A stretch of 25,981 bases of DNA from NCBI GenBank assembly GCA_003573635.1, contig QUTJ01031832.1, positions 1-25,981 on the forward strand, read 5' to 3'. Of this stretch, positions 9,001 through 18,297 are shown in pieces. The position numbers and the translations under genes were made by a program. Source of the DNA: Goniomonas avonlea. Taxonomy: Eukaryota; Cryptophyceae; Goniomonadida; Goniomonadaceae. The notes beneath the pieces were generated by a model. It was not told where the DNA came from. It made no database searches and was given only the letters and a program-made list of their open reading frames with translations. Position 1 is the stretch's first letter. Each line of letters opens with the position of its first letter.

Positions 9001-10828
9001 CCTCCTCTCCCTCTCCCTCTCCCTCTCCCTCATCCCTCGGTAAAGTGGTGGCCATGATGATGTGATGGAGGATGATGAGGATAGTCTATTTGTGATGGTG
9101 ATGCTGGAAGTGATTCTAGTACGGCAGCGACACACCCGGTTCCGCCGACAGTGGGGTCGTAGACTGGTGACAACGATGTGCCCACACTCTGGTGACACAG
9201 TGGTAGTGGCGGGGTCGTGGTGGGGGTGATGGGCGATGGCACCGAACACATGCTCCGACAGTCTGCTCAGCCTCCTCTGCCTGGCACCTTGCACAACATC
9301 TGCCCGGTCTCAACCCTGCTTACACTCTCTCTGTTTCACAGCCCGTTGCTCGTGGTTGGACCAACGCCATCAGATTTCGCCCCTTTTAGAGGTGCGCCCG
9401 TGTTCTGTTTGCTACTTTTTTTCCTTCTGCAATAGTGCTCTCAATCAGCGAGGAGAGGCGGCCATAAGAAATATTCAAGGTTGAGGTGGTGTGGTTGGAA
9501 CCCTATTTTGCGGTAGGTGGAATAGTGTTGGTCTCCTGCAGTGTGCGTGTTCCTCAGTGCGCTCCTGTGTTTGGTCTTGAGAATGACATCGGACCTGACA
9601 GCCGAGCGAAATCCTCTGTTCCCTGCAATGCAGTGGCCTTGTCCGACACCAGGGCAAGACATGTTAGCGCGCGCTCGGCATAAGAACAGCACTGGGACTC
9701 GCTCAGACTCGCCTTCTCCTCCTCGGTACGCGCTCGCATCCCTCTCCCCCCCTCTCTGTCCGCCTGGCTGTGTGTGCGTGCGCGTGTGTGTGCTGGTGTG
9801 AGCGTGGGTGGGTGTGGGTGTGGGAGATTGTGTGCGTCACTCACTCCCTCTCTCTCCTCTGCCGCCCCCCCCCCTTCTCTTCGGTATGCACATCTCAGTG
9901 AGTGTGCCTGTCTTGTCTTGCGGCTGTTCTTGTCAAACACGACGCACTGTCTGAAGGTTTGCCACTGCTCTACGTTTCTGCGCCTGTGCGTGTATGTAGC
10001 TTTGTTGCAAACACCCGCACGCCTGCCCGTGCGCCTGTTCCTGCCCTGCGTTGCTCGTTGCCAGGCAGTACCTCGCGTGTGATTGTCTGCGTAGTGTGCC
10101 TGTCTCGGTGTGTCTGCCTGTCCGTGTTTGCGCGGTTGCCTGTTTGCTGCTTTGCTGCTGTGCCCGTTTGTCCGTCGGTCTGTGGCTGCTTGCTGCACCC
10201 CACCTGGCGTCTATAGAACAAACAAAAATCTAACGCTGTGTTTGTTGCAGGCACTACACACCGCCTCTGATGTCTGACGACGACGATGATCGTCCGACGT
10301 CCGTCCCTCCATACAGGTGCGACTTGGACGCTCACTTGCTACTTGGACGCTCACTTAGCACGCTCACTTAGCACGCTCACTTAGCACGCTGGCACACACC
10401 CACACCGCGCTCCTCCTCTCCACCCTGCCTCTCCTTGAGGACAACTCTCTTCCCCCCCTCGCCCGCCCTACTTTTCCTCCTTTCTTCCCTCCCTCCTCCC
10501 TTCCCTCCTTCCCTCCTCCCTCCCCCTCTCCCCCTGTGCATCCTCCCTTCCCTCCCTCCCTCTCTCTGCCTCTCCCCCTGCCCCTCACACCTGCCCCCCC
10601 AGAACCGAGACGCCCCCGGACCCCGAGCGAGCGCGAACCTCCAGCCCGTCCAAGTCTCGAAACCCAACAGGCAACGATCGCCTAACCATGAGCCCTGGGC
10701 CTGGGTATGCGCCTTCGTACAGTACCAGCAGCTTGCACAGTCAATCTCCTGCTCGGACTCCGCCACCACCGATAAGACCTGGGAGCAAGGCGCCGCTGCC
10801 CTCGCGCATGCCCCAGTACACGAATTAG
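6076..10828 (+). CDS. Coiled-coil protein, DUF4795 (QRICH2/C16orf96)-like
   Basis: Fourteen exons model a protein of about 670 residues: 6076-6627, 6671-6898, 6976-7080, 7128-7184, 7238-7255, 7293-7424, 7603-7770, 8130-8194, 8381-8471, 8805-8935, 9342-9391, 9602-9725, 10251-10316 and 10603-10828. All junctions keep phase. Exon 1 is a long coiled coil (LQEQNAALYNQVETLKETL). Exon 2 is Pro/Ala/Gly-rich with TPGVPGTP repeats. Exons 3-9 return to coiled coil. Exon 10 has a short zinc-like motif (AKCLSCAKLTK) just after a helical stretch, the position where DUF4795 proteins have their ClSCdrP motif. QRICH2 is a sperm flagellum protein, so a ciliary role is plausible. The tail from exon 11 is disordered and Pro/Ser-rich, ending RMPQYTN. 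Exon 5 is an 18-nt microexon. Exon 12 could start at 9542 instead. The alternative start is 6169. The family link rests on layout and one motif. Confidence 0.6.
7766..7985 (+). repeat. Duplicated splice donor and 57-bp minisatellite in intron 7
   Basis: The exon 7 / intron 7 junction is duplicated head to tail. The unit TCCGGGTGGGTTGGGATTGG with the following 7-8 nt occurs at 7766 and again at about 7793, so an identical GTGGGT donor lies 27 nt inside the intron. A second array follows, three copies of a 57-58 nt unit containing GAATGTCTTGATGGTGTCG, starting near 7822, 7880 and 7937. Use of the second donor would insert 27 nt, an in-frame addition (its codons include TGA, so it would truncate). 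Confidence 0.75.
10425..10602 (+). repeat. CT-rich low-complexity tract in the last intron
   Basis: The final intron (10317-10602) is almost wholly C/T between about 10425 and its acceptor, with CCCTCC and CCTTCC units. Before it lies a triplicated ACTTAGCACGCTC-type unit at about 10350-10390. The tract works as an oversized polypyrimidine region before the CAG at 10600-10602. Similar tracts occupy 8200-8300 and 8975-9045 in earlier introns of the same gene. Confidence 0.75.
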
Positions 10829-11480
10829 TGCAGAGTGCGCGGAGTACTGGCCAACCCGCGTTCCATGGTCTCCTCGCACGCAGGGCGCCACTGACCCCCC
10901 GCCCGCATCCGCACGCTGGACGGGTCGGCTGTGGGCCGTAGCTTCAATTGGCTTTCGACGCCTCGGCGAGAAATACGCCGAGTCGTCGCTCGTTCACGTA
11001 GTGTGCACGTATGTGTTCTCGCGAGTGTTCACGTGAGTGTCCACGGGTGTAGGTGTTCAGAATGCAACACGTGTAAAACAATGTCAAAGGTTTGTACAAC
11101 TTGAAAGACCCAGCTAGATGTCCACATCCACAGAAGTCACTACCACAGATCGATCATGCTATTTTGAACGTGTCTGTGTGAGCGTGGCCGATGTCTTGTA
11201 CTGTCTAAGAATACAAAGATGGGTTTCAACGCTCGACTCTCGCGCCGGATCGATTCAACCTCGAGCAGCTCGAGGCAGGGGCACTGGCGCCGGTGGAGCC
11301 AAATAGACTCGGACCAATTGCCTGCCGTTCTCTTTGGTCGGGTAGGAATCGTAGGATGGTTCATACTATTCGACCTCCCCTCAGCCTGGCAGACTGAGTG
11401 AACGAGTGGACTCCGCTGCCACTTACCAGCGATGCCACTCACCTGGCCTCCTCAGCAGTGAAAAGCATCAAGATCTAGTG

Positions 11481-11660
11481 CAGGAGGAAGTCAGACCAGC
11501 GGGCCGGCTGCCCCAGGAGCAGGTGTGTCTGTGAGCGAGAGAGGGGCAGTGGACAGAGGAAGCCAGACGAGCCGGCCGGCTGCCAGTGCTCCAGGACTCG
11601 GAGCTGGCGTGTCTGTGAGCGAGAGAGGGGCGCTAGTGGACAGAGGAAGGCAGATCAAGT
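11481..11660. repeat. Imperfect tandem duplication, 2-2.5 units
   Basis: A unit of 72-88 nt repeats. Each copy has CAGAGGAAG or CAGGAGGAAG, then CAGAC, then GGCCGGCTGCC, then GTGTCTGTGAGCGAGAGAGG, then a GTGGA end. GTGTCTGTGAGCGAG occurs at 11525 and 11610, and GCCGGCTGCC at 11503 and about 11575. A third copy begins at about 11641 and stops after about 18 nt. The plus frame is open through it by chance. Confidence 0.75.
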
Positions 11661-12112
11661 TTTCCGTAATTCGGCCCGGGCCGTCGGGCATTGTACGATC
11701 GCTACTGGCCGCCTCCTGGATTCAAGTTACTCCGCGACGACGGGCATGCGCCGTGCAGGACTCAAAGTCTAGATGTGTGACAAGGGTTCGCGATTCATAC
11801 ATAGGCCGGTATATTTTCAGGTCGCTCATGTTGTGTCATCTAGCTAGCCAAAAACATCGAGAGATAACTGAAGGACCCCGTGCATTGAAGAAGGCCGACT
11901 AACTACTTAATTACTCATAACACCTGAGTCCAAGCTCCGACTGTACGATCGATCGATCGCGCGCTGGCGAGTCGCGGATCTAGCCCGGCCTCGGAGTTGA
12001 GTCCGAGTCAATCACTCAATTAAGTGCACAACTTGGTACTCAGTAACTAATTCAACCTTCGGGCAACCGTAATTGGCCGATATGCAAGCTAACAGCACAC
12101 GTGACACACCGT

Positions 12113-12114
<2 letters not shown>

Positions 12115-12160
<46 letters not shown>
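12115..12160. repeat. (CA)n microsatellite
   Basis: About 23 perfect CA dinucleotides in a row, flanked by GTGACACAC-like decay on the left and TGCACACACTGACAG on the right. It is a likely length-variable marker. A shorter CA run lies at 13084-13101. Confidence 0.95.
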
Positions 12161-12162
<2 letters not shown>

Positions 12163-12277
12163 CACACACTGACAGAGAGAGCATCGCAGAGTGTGAGCGG
12201 TGTAATTCTCTATAGGCATTAATTGAACTTCAAGGCTTGATCAATTCTAAGCTCCACTAGCTATGTGCCTCCTAGTC

Positions 12278-12550
12278 GAGTACGATCTCGTACCAGTACG
12301 CGTACGTTTTTTTTCAGTACCGTGTGCCGGATAATTTCTCAATGACAGAATATTGTCTGATTGATTGCCAGTTTGGGAGGAATTCGGACCCTTTGTGGTC
12401 TCACTCTGCTTTCGTGCAATCCTGGACCAATTATCCGCCAATTAAGAAACACTATCTATGCCCATTTGAAAAATGACCCATGCATATCGCGCGGCCGACT
12501 AAAATGTCGTACCAGTACGACACATGGAGTACTAGATCTACTAGTACGAC
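12278..12550. repeat. Cluster of GTAC-centred inverted repeats
   Basis: GTCGTAC-CA-GTACGAC (12506-12521) is a perfect 7-bp stem with a 2-nt loop. GTACTAG-ATCTA-CTAGTAC (12528-12546) follows about 7 bp later, and GTACGAC recurs at once at 12544. Upstream, near 12278-12306, GAGTACGATCTCGTAC and GTACGCGTACG are again self-complementary. The density of GTAC palindromes here is far above that in the genes. Function is unknown; hairpin or cruciform formation is possible. Confidence 0.6.
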
Positions 12551-13083
12551 GCTCGACTCTCGGAGGCAATAGAGCTCGGAGTGACTAGGACGCGCACTAA
12601 TTAAGGACTTCGGCCACCGTGGCAGCTACGTGCATGCGCCACGCAATCCGATTCAATCGACTCTCGGATGGCCGCGATTAATATTTTCATATGATCAAAT
12701 TACACCTCAGTGCGGCGTGCTTTATGCACATGTCAGGACTAGCTATATTATTTATACATGCACATGTCAGTGCCAAGGTGGCCACGTCGAAACTTTTCTA
12801 GTGCACTAATTAAAACGCTCAGGCTGTAGCTGGTACACGCTGCCTTCAAGTTGCTCGGCAGGATACTCAATAGAGCTAGTGGGCACGTGGCGCTCTGCGG
12901 CAGCATGTGTGCCCGGCCGCCACAGCACAATTCAAGTAACTCTGGACGACGATGAGGTTCAGTGAGTGAGAGAGAGCACACTCCGCGTGCAGTGGCCCTA
13001 CATGACACACTGCAATTGCGCAGGTAAACTGTGCGCTGAGAGTCTGTGACACTCTGTGTGACACCCACTGGCACGCAGGCACG

Positions 13084-13101
13084 CACACACACACACACAC
13101 A
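13084..13101. repeat. Short (CA)n run
   Basis: Nine CA dinucleotides lie in the convergent intergenic gap, about 100 bp beyond the 3' end of the EHD gene. It is ordinary microsatellite sequence. Confidence 0.85.
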
Positions 13102-13201
13102 TGTACACGACACACTCGGAAACTATTACGACATGTGCGCACATAGCCGAAGTAATATCTGCATCTTAATGGGACCAGGCTCCGACATTACCAGGGGTTG
13201 A

Positions 13202-13207
13202 TTTATT
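13202..13207 (-). promoter_or_regulatory. AATAAA overlapping the EHD stop codon
   Basis: On the minus strand the coding end reads GAAAAATAAATC, so the TAA stop lies inside a canonical AATAAA polyadenylation hexamer. If used, the transcript would have a 3' UTR of only some 10-30 nt. The hexamer is seen directly; its use is inferred. Another well-placed AATAAA lies after the 18298-19864 gene. Confidence 0.5.
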
Positions 13208-16200
13208 TTTCAACAAGAGTGCCATCTTCGTTAAGTTCAGTCGCGCTGGATTGTAATGTCTCAGGCCCCGGCTGCTGCTGGGGCTGCGTGCTGACACTCA
13301 CTCCCTCATCGCCAGTTGACGATGGCATTGTTCCGTCAGGATCAACTACGCCGTGATCTGACACGGTCGTTCCGTGAACCGACGCAGCAGTTCCGTTCAC
13401 TGATGAGGTTGTTCCGTTGGCTGATGGGGATGTTCCGCTGAGTGACAAGGTTGTTCCGTTCACAGAGGCCCGCGGCGACTCGGATATGGTAACGGTTGCG
13501 GCGGCGGCACATTCTTCTGGCCACTCTCGGAACTGGGTGAAGAGTTGCGGAAAATCCTCTGAGAGCGCAGAGTCCGCGACTTCGACAAGCCTGCGGCCAC
13601 AGTCAGGGGGCGCAAACCTTCCAGGAACCGCGGTTGTCCAGAGAGGAGCGCGCACGCGAGAGTGAGCGACAGAGAGCGAGAGGGAGGGAGGGAGGGGCAG
13701 AGAGAAAGCGAGAGAGTGAGAGAGAGGGAAAGAGCTCTCGCACCCCCTTCTCCCCTAATCTGCTCCTCTCCCCGTCCTCTCCAAGGAGTATCGGCTGGAT
13801 TGGGCAGCAAAAGCAAAGACAGCGACACAGCACACAGGTCGACCACGACAGAGATATGGCCGCCGAGTGCACACGTTGCACGTTTGACAGGCAGTGCGAA
13901 GGTGTCCACACGCAGAGGTGCACACGATTCAGGTTTGACAAGGCAGTGTGACGACACTGTGACAACACTGACTTTAAATCGATTTTCTTGAGCGACCCGA
14001 GGCCTCCGCGAGCGCGGCAGAAGACAGCCAGCGCACGCCGCAGCTTGTCAATGTCAGGAAAGTCCGATAGCGGGAGGCGCGAGGCCACGGACACCTGTGG
14101 CACAGTGTCAACGGCAGTCGTGGGCAGGAGACGGGGCGCAGCCTGCCACAGCGTGTCAAAAAGACATGGGCAAGCAACAGGTCAGCGACGTCGCAATTGT
14201 TAACTTACTCTCTCCTGACCTTTCTCTCTCTCCCACAAAGCTCTGCTCCCAGGTGCCCGTTGTAATCCTGTGGCTGTCAGTCCCTACGTGCTTCCATCCC
14301 CTCTCTGTCTCTCAACAGGACCAAGGCGGCACCTCGCAACACCACCTGGACTGACTGACACTGGCACACCGCCCTGTGGAGCGATTGCCACCATGAACTG
14401 ACTGACACCTGTCACCGCGCCAAGCGATTGGCACCTGCCCGATTGGGAACCGATTGGCGGCAGAGTGGTACGCGAGTGTTTGCGGGGCGTGGGGGTTGTG
14501 AACACACTCAGATCTGAACCCGGTTTGCAACCTGAACTGGTGGGTGAAACGCTGTGACCTGTGTGAAGCGGAGCACCTGCTCGAACACTTGATCCAAGTT
14601 GGCAATGAGCTCCCACTGCTTCTTGTCCTTGCCGAAGAGCTGAGGCATCTCGGAGCGGAAATGAGCGATGAGGTGCACATACACCTATGGAAGCGGGTGT
14701 TTAACTTGCTGTGAAAGTGAGAAACTGAGGCATCTCAGCGGAAATGAGCGATGAGGTAGGCAAGTGTGTGTTAACTTGCGCATGCCCTGTGGAAGTGAGG
14801 AACTGAGGCATCTCGGAGCGGAAATGAGCGATGAGGTGCACATACACCCATGGAAAAGAAACGCTCGGTCGTACAAAGTTACATTGATGGAACGGGACTC
14901 ATAGTTGACAAAGACAGAGCACACATGCGGAATTGAGTGAATAAGTTGGTTTTAGTACCTTCACGAGGCGCGTCCGTTTAACAATCTCGTTAATGCGGCG
15001 AACGGCAGAATTGCGAGGGAGGCTGTGGAGATCTCGGAGCAGATCCTTCAGCTCTGCTTGAAATAGGTTTGCGTTGTCCTTGAACCTGCGGGGCAGCGTG
15101 TGTGTCAGTGCGTGAACATCCTGCTACGACCACGAAGACACCCCCAAAAAACGGTACTCACCGGTGTGGTTCTGACCAAAAACTGCTCACAAATACCCTA
15201 GACACCTCTGGGGTGCCGAGGACCTTACTAAGGCTCCACATCAACGCTCCGTACACCCGCATCAGTTGCTGCGGATTGACCTGCGCAGCATTGCCTGAGA
15301 CCAGGAACAGGGGATTGATGTTGGGAACGGACCTGATCGGCTTTATTAAGCACAATGCGAAGCTTGTCGGAATGGCAACGGACGTTGTCCACGACCGTCT
15401 TCAGCTCATCTGAGATATCGAGCTTGTGTGCGTCGAACACCAGAAGAATAAGATCAGACCTGAAATCGCAGATTATGGGACCTTTCGATATAGCCATTTT
15501 CACACACAACAACCAATGAACAGTTGCACCCACCGCTCTGCAAACCAGCGGCAAACTTCAGGGAAGTCGTACTTTCGACCGATGGACTGCTTCTCTCCAG
15601 AGAGGACGCCAGGCGTGTCAATCTGAGGAAGGTTGAGTAAAAGCAAAAGGGGGCGCGGGGGTGACGCGACACACCAAAATCATGTTCTCGAGAATTGGTG
15701 AATTGATCTCATCCACCTCGAACTTTTGAAGGAAAGTGGAGCCGAACTGTTGCAGGCCCTGCAGAAGCAGTGAGACAAGAAACCCCTCTAGGGTCAACAA
15801 GGGAATAATATCCACACCTGGAAAGGTAGAGATGGCTGGACACACGCCGCGTGTCCTGGTGTCACTCTGTCGTCCTTTCCGTGCATTAGGGCGAAGAAAC
15901 GATCCTGCCAAAACGAATGAGCGGAGAAGTCGCCAGCTGACGACCGCACCGTGGTAGGTTCTGGACTAACATGGGCACTAGGATACTCTCGGTCGAGCAG
16001 ATAATTGACCATTGTCGTCTTTCCTGTCGAGTACTGACCCAAAATCAGCACCATCGGTTTCGCTTTGATGTCCGAAGGTTCGAGCAGAGGCGACTCGAAC
16101 TCAGAAAACAAACACGCGTTCTCTAGTGGCCGGAGCTTCTTTGCATAGATGGAAGCCAGGCCATCTACCATTGAGTCGAACACCTCTGGGATCTGGTCTT

Positions 16201-16222
16201 GGTCTTGGAACCATTTCCGCAT
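13203..16222 (-). CDS. EHD: EHD-family dynamin-like ATPase lacking the EH domain
   Basis: EHD proteins are ATPases that tubulate membranes in endocytic recycling. Ten exons (16222-15950, 15904-15818, 15758-15675, 15622-15534, 15459-15333, 15280-15162, 15085-14959, 14684-14577, 14094-13967, 13590-13203) give about 509 residues, all in phase. The P-loop GQYSTGKTT is at 62-70, EPTT at 88-91, DTPGVLSGEKQ from 150 and NKAD at 216-219. FDAHKLDISDE and QQLMRVYGALMWSL are near identical to EHD1. The helical bundle continues through SEMPQLFGKDKKQWELI and LPLSDFPDIDKLRRAL. Canonical EHDs end in a C-terminal EH domain (EF-hand, NPF-binding); plant types carry it N-terminally. Here the start matches animal EHD N-termini, and after VADSALSEDFPQLF the protein ends in about 100 low-complexity residues with NGT repeats. 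No EH motif is visible within the model. Introns 7-9 are long and repeat-filled; the last junction (13967/13590) is the least certain. Confidence 0.85.
13369..13458 (-). repeat. 21-bp in-frame coding repeat in the EHD tail
   Basis: GTTCCG (plus strand) recurs at 13369, 13390, 13411, 13432 and 13453, an exact 21-bp period, with a diverged extra copy at 13330. In the EHD reading frame each unit encodes seven residues of the form S-V/A-N/H-G-T-T/A-x (for example SVNGTA, SVHGTT). The unit is a multiple of three, so copy number can change without breaking the frame. Confidence 0.85.
14640..14854 (-). repeat. Decayed copies of EHD exon 8 start inside intron 7
   Basis: The first 45 nt of exon 8 with its acceptor (14640-14690) have a near-complete copy at 14803-14854 and a partial one at 14725-14756, all inside the intron just upstream in the transcript. 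Spacing is 85 and 78 nt. The intervening intron sequence (TTAACTTG, GGAAGTGAG) is also repeated, so the unit is about 80 nt of intron plus exon. The functional acceptor reads CCATAG before GTGTATG. The outer copy reads CCATGG at the same place, so its AG is lost. Confidence 0.85.
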
Positions 16223-16299
16223 TTGGGCCGATCTCTTATCGAAGATACGATCTACTAAAACCTTGTCTCGTTAATAAATTTGAGCTCATTTTCTGTTTG
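16223..16299. promoter_or_regulatory. 77-bp divergent intergenic region
   Basis: The EHD start codon and the ATG of the small plus-strand gene lie only 77 bp apart. The region is A/T-rich for this window (TTAATAAATTTGAG), with no clear TATA box. The palindrome ACCGGTACCGGT begins just inside the small gene at about 16315. A shared promoter is inferred from the spacing and depends on the small gene being real. Confidence 0.4.
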
Positions 16300-17084
16300 A
16301 TGAACTTTGATCATACCGGTACCGGTACTCTGATTTTTCGTGAGGCTTGGCGCTCGCGTCTCTCTCTTTTGACGACATACACCTGAGGTACAGGCTGCAG
16401 TCCTCGAGTTTCTCTATCCGGGACCAGATGGGCCATTACGGGTTGCTGCACAGCTGAATATTCTTGTGTTTCGGTCAAGAGAGAGGGAGAGGAGCATATA
16501 CGACGCGCAGAGTGATGAAATCGTGATTACACTAAACAAACCCCCCTTACACAGCGACAGCCATTGCCGCGAGAATCACAAGCGCCGCCGCGGCCACGGA
16601 CACCGCAGATCGGGCAGCAGCAGACTGGTGCTGCGCAGCCTTGGCGGCGGCGGCAGCTGACGGCTGTGTCTTGGTCGACGGGGCCGGGGCCAATGATTGC
16701 GCAGCGTGGGCCTGTCGCGTCAGAGTCAAATGTGGAGTGTCGCGTTGGGCCAGCCCTCGCAGCGAGCAAGGCTCGACATGCACAAAGATAAGTGATCAAT
16801 TCGAACAGAGTCTGGCCTACCATATGCGTTGTCCTGATAAGACACAGTGGGCTCTCAAAACAACCTATTGTGTCCAAAGACATTCTGGCACAGATCGACA
16901 CAGGCCTGTCTGCTATCCGCCAGCTCAACCAAATTTCACTGCTCATTCGCGTGGGCGGCAACGACCCGACAAACGAGTGTGCGCCTGGGGCGCCTGATAC
17001 GACACACGAGTTTCGAACATCTGGCGTGTCGGAACCGAGCCTCAACGTCACTAGTTTTTTTTCGGTCTGTAGATGGCATGGTGA
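16300..17084 (+). CDS. Small unrecognised protein, tentative four-exon model
   Basis: I do not recognise this protein. A phase-consistent model joins 16300-16339, 16401-16473, 16848-17025 and 17073-17084 for 100 residues. Exon 2 encodes LEFLYPGPDGPLRVAAQLN and exon 3 encodes DILAQIDTGLSAIRQLNQI, both more protein-like than any minus-strand frame there, followed by PTNECAPGAPDTTHEF. The stop would lie 7 bp from the stop of the minus-strand membrane protein, matching other tight convergent ends here. The weak points are the 374-nt second intron and a rival path: a 45-nt intron (16465-16509) leading into SDEIVITLNK and a basic tail. A minus-strand Ala-rich frame ending in a hydrophobic stretch (16547-16700) lies opposite intron 2 and could instead be real. 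Confidence 0.4.
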
Positions 17085-17091
17085 ACTATGC

Positions 17092-18217
17092 TCATCGATC
17101 GAGATAATGAGCGAAGACGAGCCGTGGGAAAAGCTCACCTAAGATCTCTTGGATTTCATGAACCTAATGGTGTGACAAAATCTCTCCTAAAGCTCAGGAG
17201 TGTGTGTTGGGCGATCAGCATTGGACGAACCTGCGGGCTGATATCATGGAGGGTGTGCTTGCGGATCGCTGCGGCCAGAGAGGCTGCGGGACCTGCAGCA
17301 GCAATTCCTTCGCTTGCCTTGGCTCGGGCAACTGTGGTCTTAAGGCGCGCAATCGCATCATTAACCGCGAGCTCGGACGCCTTCTCCACACGAGAATTGA
17401 TGAAACGGACAACTCGGGCCTCCACTTCGCGCCTCATGATGTTATCCTTTGCGAGAACGTCACGACAGAGTCCCGAACCAAATTTCTGCCACTTACCGTT
17501 TTCGACAACAACTCAGCTTTCTGCTCGTTTTCCAAGAATCGTGGCTCATCGGTCAGGACGAGCATCTGGTTGATCTCCTTCTTGGCTTCCCGATGCAGAA
17601 CATCCATGATGTGTCCAGTCATTTTTTCTTGAAGCTCACCAACAGCTGCCAGTCGCTGCGGCTGAATGCTGGGAGAGATCGCAGCAGTCACCTGGGACCT
17701 CCTTGTTCAACAAATGTGCTATCCATGAAGAGCCACACACCTGGAGGCGAAGGTTCCTAATGTCGTCCCTGTTATACAGAAATTGCTCTTCGGCAATGCG
17801 AGTAACAACATTGACGTTGGCCTCGGTGTTGTCACTGTGTGTAAGCTTCTCAGCGTTGGTCAACACGATTGACTCGAGCTTCCGCTGAACGACGCTGTCC
17901 GCGGCACTCTTGAGGGAGTCATCGCAAAGCATTGACAAGTATGCATCGTCGCGCAATCGGAGCATGGATGCATCGTTGTAGTAATCATACTCGTCAAGCT
18001 CGGTACGAGGAGGGCCAGCCAACAAGATGCAAGCAGCACCAACGAGCACCACACTGGTCATGGCGAAGAACGCGATTCTTCGCTGAAATAACACATCAGC
18101 ACAGACAAGAACCCTGGAAAAGGTAAATAGTACCTTCACACCCTTGTCCGCAACAGTGTTGGGGCGCAAAACTGGAACCTCCACGGCGCCATACGACCCA
18201 ACATCGGAGGTCGCCAT
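17092..18217 (-). CDS. Single-pass membrane protein with helical lumenal/exoplasmic or cytosolic domain
   Basis: Five exons (18217-18134, 18082-17741, 17691-17497, 17446-17231, 17163-17092) keep phase throughout and give 302 residues. Introns are 51, 49, 50 and 67 nt. After a polar 30-residue N-terminus with a double Arg comes one hydrophobic segment at about residues 31-51 (IAFFAMTSVVLVGAACILLAG), preceded by basic charge, which suggests a signal-anchor (N-terminus inside). The remaining 250 residues are mostly charged helix with likely coiled coil (LQEKMTGHIMDVLHREAKKE; RREVEARVVRFINSRVEKA). The protein ends ILGELFPRLVFAHYLDR. I recognise no family. It lacks the GxxxG pairs, cysteines or catalytic motifs that would point to an enzyme. 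It is divergent from the Ser/Pro-rich gene, with 80 bp between starts. Confidence 0.65.
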
Positions 18218-18297
18218 GGTTGGCCTATTTCAGAGAAACCTGACAAAACCCACGACCTTCCACCAAGCCTTTGACGTGTCAAACCCCATCATACCGT
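18218..18297. promoter_or_regulatory. 80-bp divergent intergenic region with inverted repeat
   Basis: The two start codons are 80 bp apart. At 18270-18283 lies TTTGAC-GT-GTCAAA, a 6-bp inverted repeat around two bases that resembles a dimeric factor site. It sits about 50 bp from the minus-strand ATG and 15 bp from the plus-strand ATG. No TATA box is visible. Function is inferred from position. Confidence 0.4.

Larger units (their letters stand above)
10829..13202. other. 2.4-kb convergent intergenic region, repeats and palindromes only
   Basis: This is the only long gap between genes, lying between two 3' ends. I found no coding frame with protein-like composition and no RNA gene. The centre (about 11100-12800) is richer in A/T and in short palindromes than the genes. 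The phrase CTCGACTCTCG recurs near 11233 and 12551, and a shortened form TCGACTCTCGG near 12657. It also holds a decayed tandem duplication (11481-11660), a CA microsatellite and several inverted repeats. TTAATTA-like strings occur near 11906, 12597 and 12804. The composition suggests a different mutational history from the flanks, but nothing identifies a specific element. Confidence 0.5.

Noticed and set aside
9554-10335. Minus-strand frames with basic and Gln/Thr-rich peptides
   Set aside because: They lie opposite GT-rich introns of the coiled-coil gene and look like repeat translations.
13330-13458. Regular 21-bp repeats as a CRISPR-like array
   Set aside because: The units are contiguous with no spacers, diverge between copies and are in frame with the EHD tail.
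13460-14103. Two long minus-strand frames with Leu/Ser-rich peptides between EHD exons
   Set aside because: They run through the CT-rich intron 9. Only the parts at 13967-14094 and 13203-13590 match EHD.
16547-16783. Minus-strand Ala-rich frame with a hydrophobic C-terminus, resembling a tail anchor
   Set aside because: The minus-strand membrane protein already ends cleanly at 17092, and no start or donor links to this frame. It may be antisense composition, so I kept it only as a rival reading.
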